Shown here in pieces: positions 41,475 through 41,532 of a stretch of 41,532 nucleotides of DNA. The stretch is from Candidatus Phelpsiimicrobium noxiivivens (lineage in GTDB: Bacteria > Omnitrophota > Gorgyraeia > Velamenicoccales > Velamenicoccaceae), in the NCBI GenBank assembly GCA_001873995.1, contig MNVR01000015.1:1-41532 (forward strand). Reading direction: 5' to 3'. Position 1 is the first letter of the stretch, and every line of letters starts with the position of its first letter. The position numbers were made by a program, and so were the translations under genes. The notes beneath the pieces were generated by a model. That model was not told where the DNA came from. It made no database searches and saw nothing but the letters and a program-made list of their open reading frames with translations.

Positions 41475-41532
41475 ATGGCCGGAGAGGACATTATCATGAT
41501 GACCCAGGGAGAGCTAAAAAAGCTCCATATCG
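41475..41532 (+). CDS. Transposase N-terminus (partial, runs off the window)
   Basis: ATG 41475 after AAAGGAGGGGATT opens MAGEDIIMMTQGELKKLHI with no stop before the window end. Transposases of the ISNCY type often begin with a short M-S/T-Q-x-E-L-x-x-L-x segment leading into a helix-turn-helix. Only 19 residues are visible, so the family is a guess supported by the end repeats upstream. Confidence 0.55.
   Translation, partial: MAGEDIIMMTQGELKKLHI

Larger units (their letters stand above)
41403..41532 (+). mobile_element. Left end of an insertion sequence (ISNCY/IS481-like, partial)
   Basis: The repeated string AATGTCCT (41401 and 41425, within ATGTCCTAT and ATGTCCTGT) is typical of the ends of some insertion sequences. 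It precedes a promoter and a transposase-like reading frame that runs off the window. The exact outer border is not known, as the other end is not visible. Family assignment is inference from the start of the protein. Confidence 0.5.

Overview
This is a bacterial chromosome segment of moderate GC content. It is dominated by one of the most complete fused transcription/translation gene clusters possible, running about 30 kb on the + strand from a tRNA-Thr promoter at about 2081 to rplQ at 32525. The gene families are clearly bacterial. The lineage is not proven by anything here; a PVC-like or candidate-phylum bacterium such as Omnitrophota is my best guess, from the merged operon, the missing rpmD, the PilT gene and the many small dispersed palindromes.

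Layout. Positions 1-104 hold the tail of a sugar-nucleotide epimerase/decarboxylase, followed by a long palindromic repeat (113-301). Two envelope/metabolic genes follow (PHP phosphoesterase, polysaccharide deacetylase; 323-2052). A sigma70-type promoter then leads into tRNA-Thr, rpmG, tRNA-Trp, secE, nusG, rplK-A-J-L, rpoB-rpoC, rpsL, rpsG, fusA, tuf. It runs straight on through the S10, spc and alpha operons (rpsJ to rplQ, with adk, map and infA). No intrinsic terminator is visible inside the cluster.

From 32538 the same strand carries central-carbon genes: a class I aminotransferase, the large and small subunits of an aconitase/isopropylmalate-isomerase family enzyme with a pilT-like ATPase between them, an isocitrate-dehydrogenase-type enzyme, and malate dehydrogenase. 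These are followed by dihydrolipoyl dehydrogenase, lipoyl(octanoyl) transferase and a free-standing lipoyl domain protein. A strong terminator (about 41343) closes the block. The window ends inside the left end of an insertion sequence.

The most unusual content lies between genes. Almost every intergenic gap of more than about 35 nt in the ribosomal cluster is occupied by an RNA/DNA palindrome. Five gaps (before secE, rplL, rpoB, rpsC, rpsH) hold copies of one approximately 50-nt two-hairpin element. Hairpin 1 has a bulged C exactly 6 bp below a conserved loop (TTATAAGGAATT type). Hairpin 2 has a 6-bp stem and a YTTYT loop. The stems differ in sequence but keep pairing. Three copies are in the sense direction and end in the Shine-Dalgarno sequence of the next gene; two are inverted. 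I know of no described element with this architecture. Separate larger structures span the nusG, rplF and rpsK leaders. A second family of approximately 190-320 bp imperfect palindromes sits at 113-301, 37628-37835 and 40045-40371.
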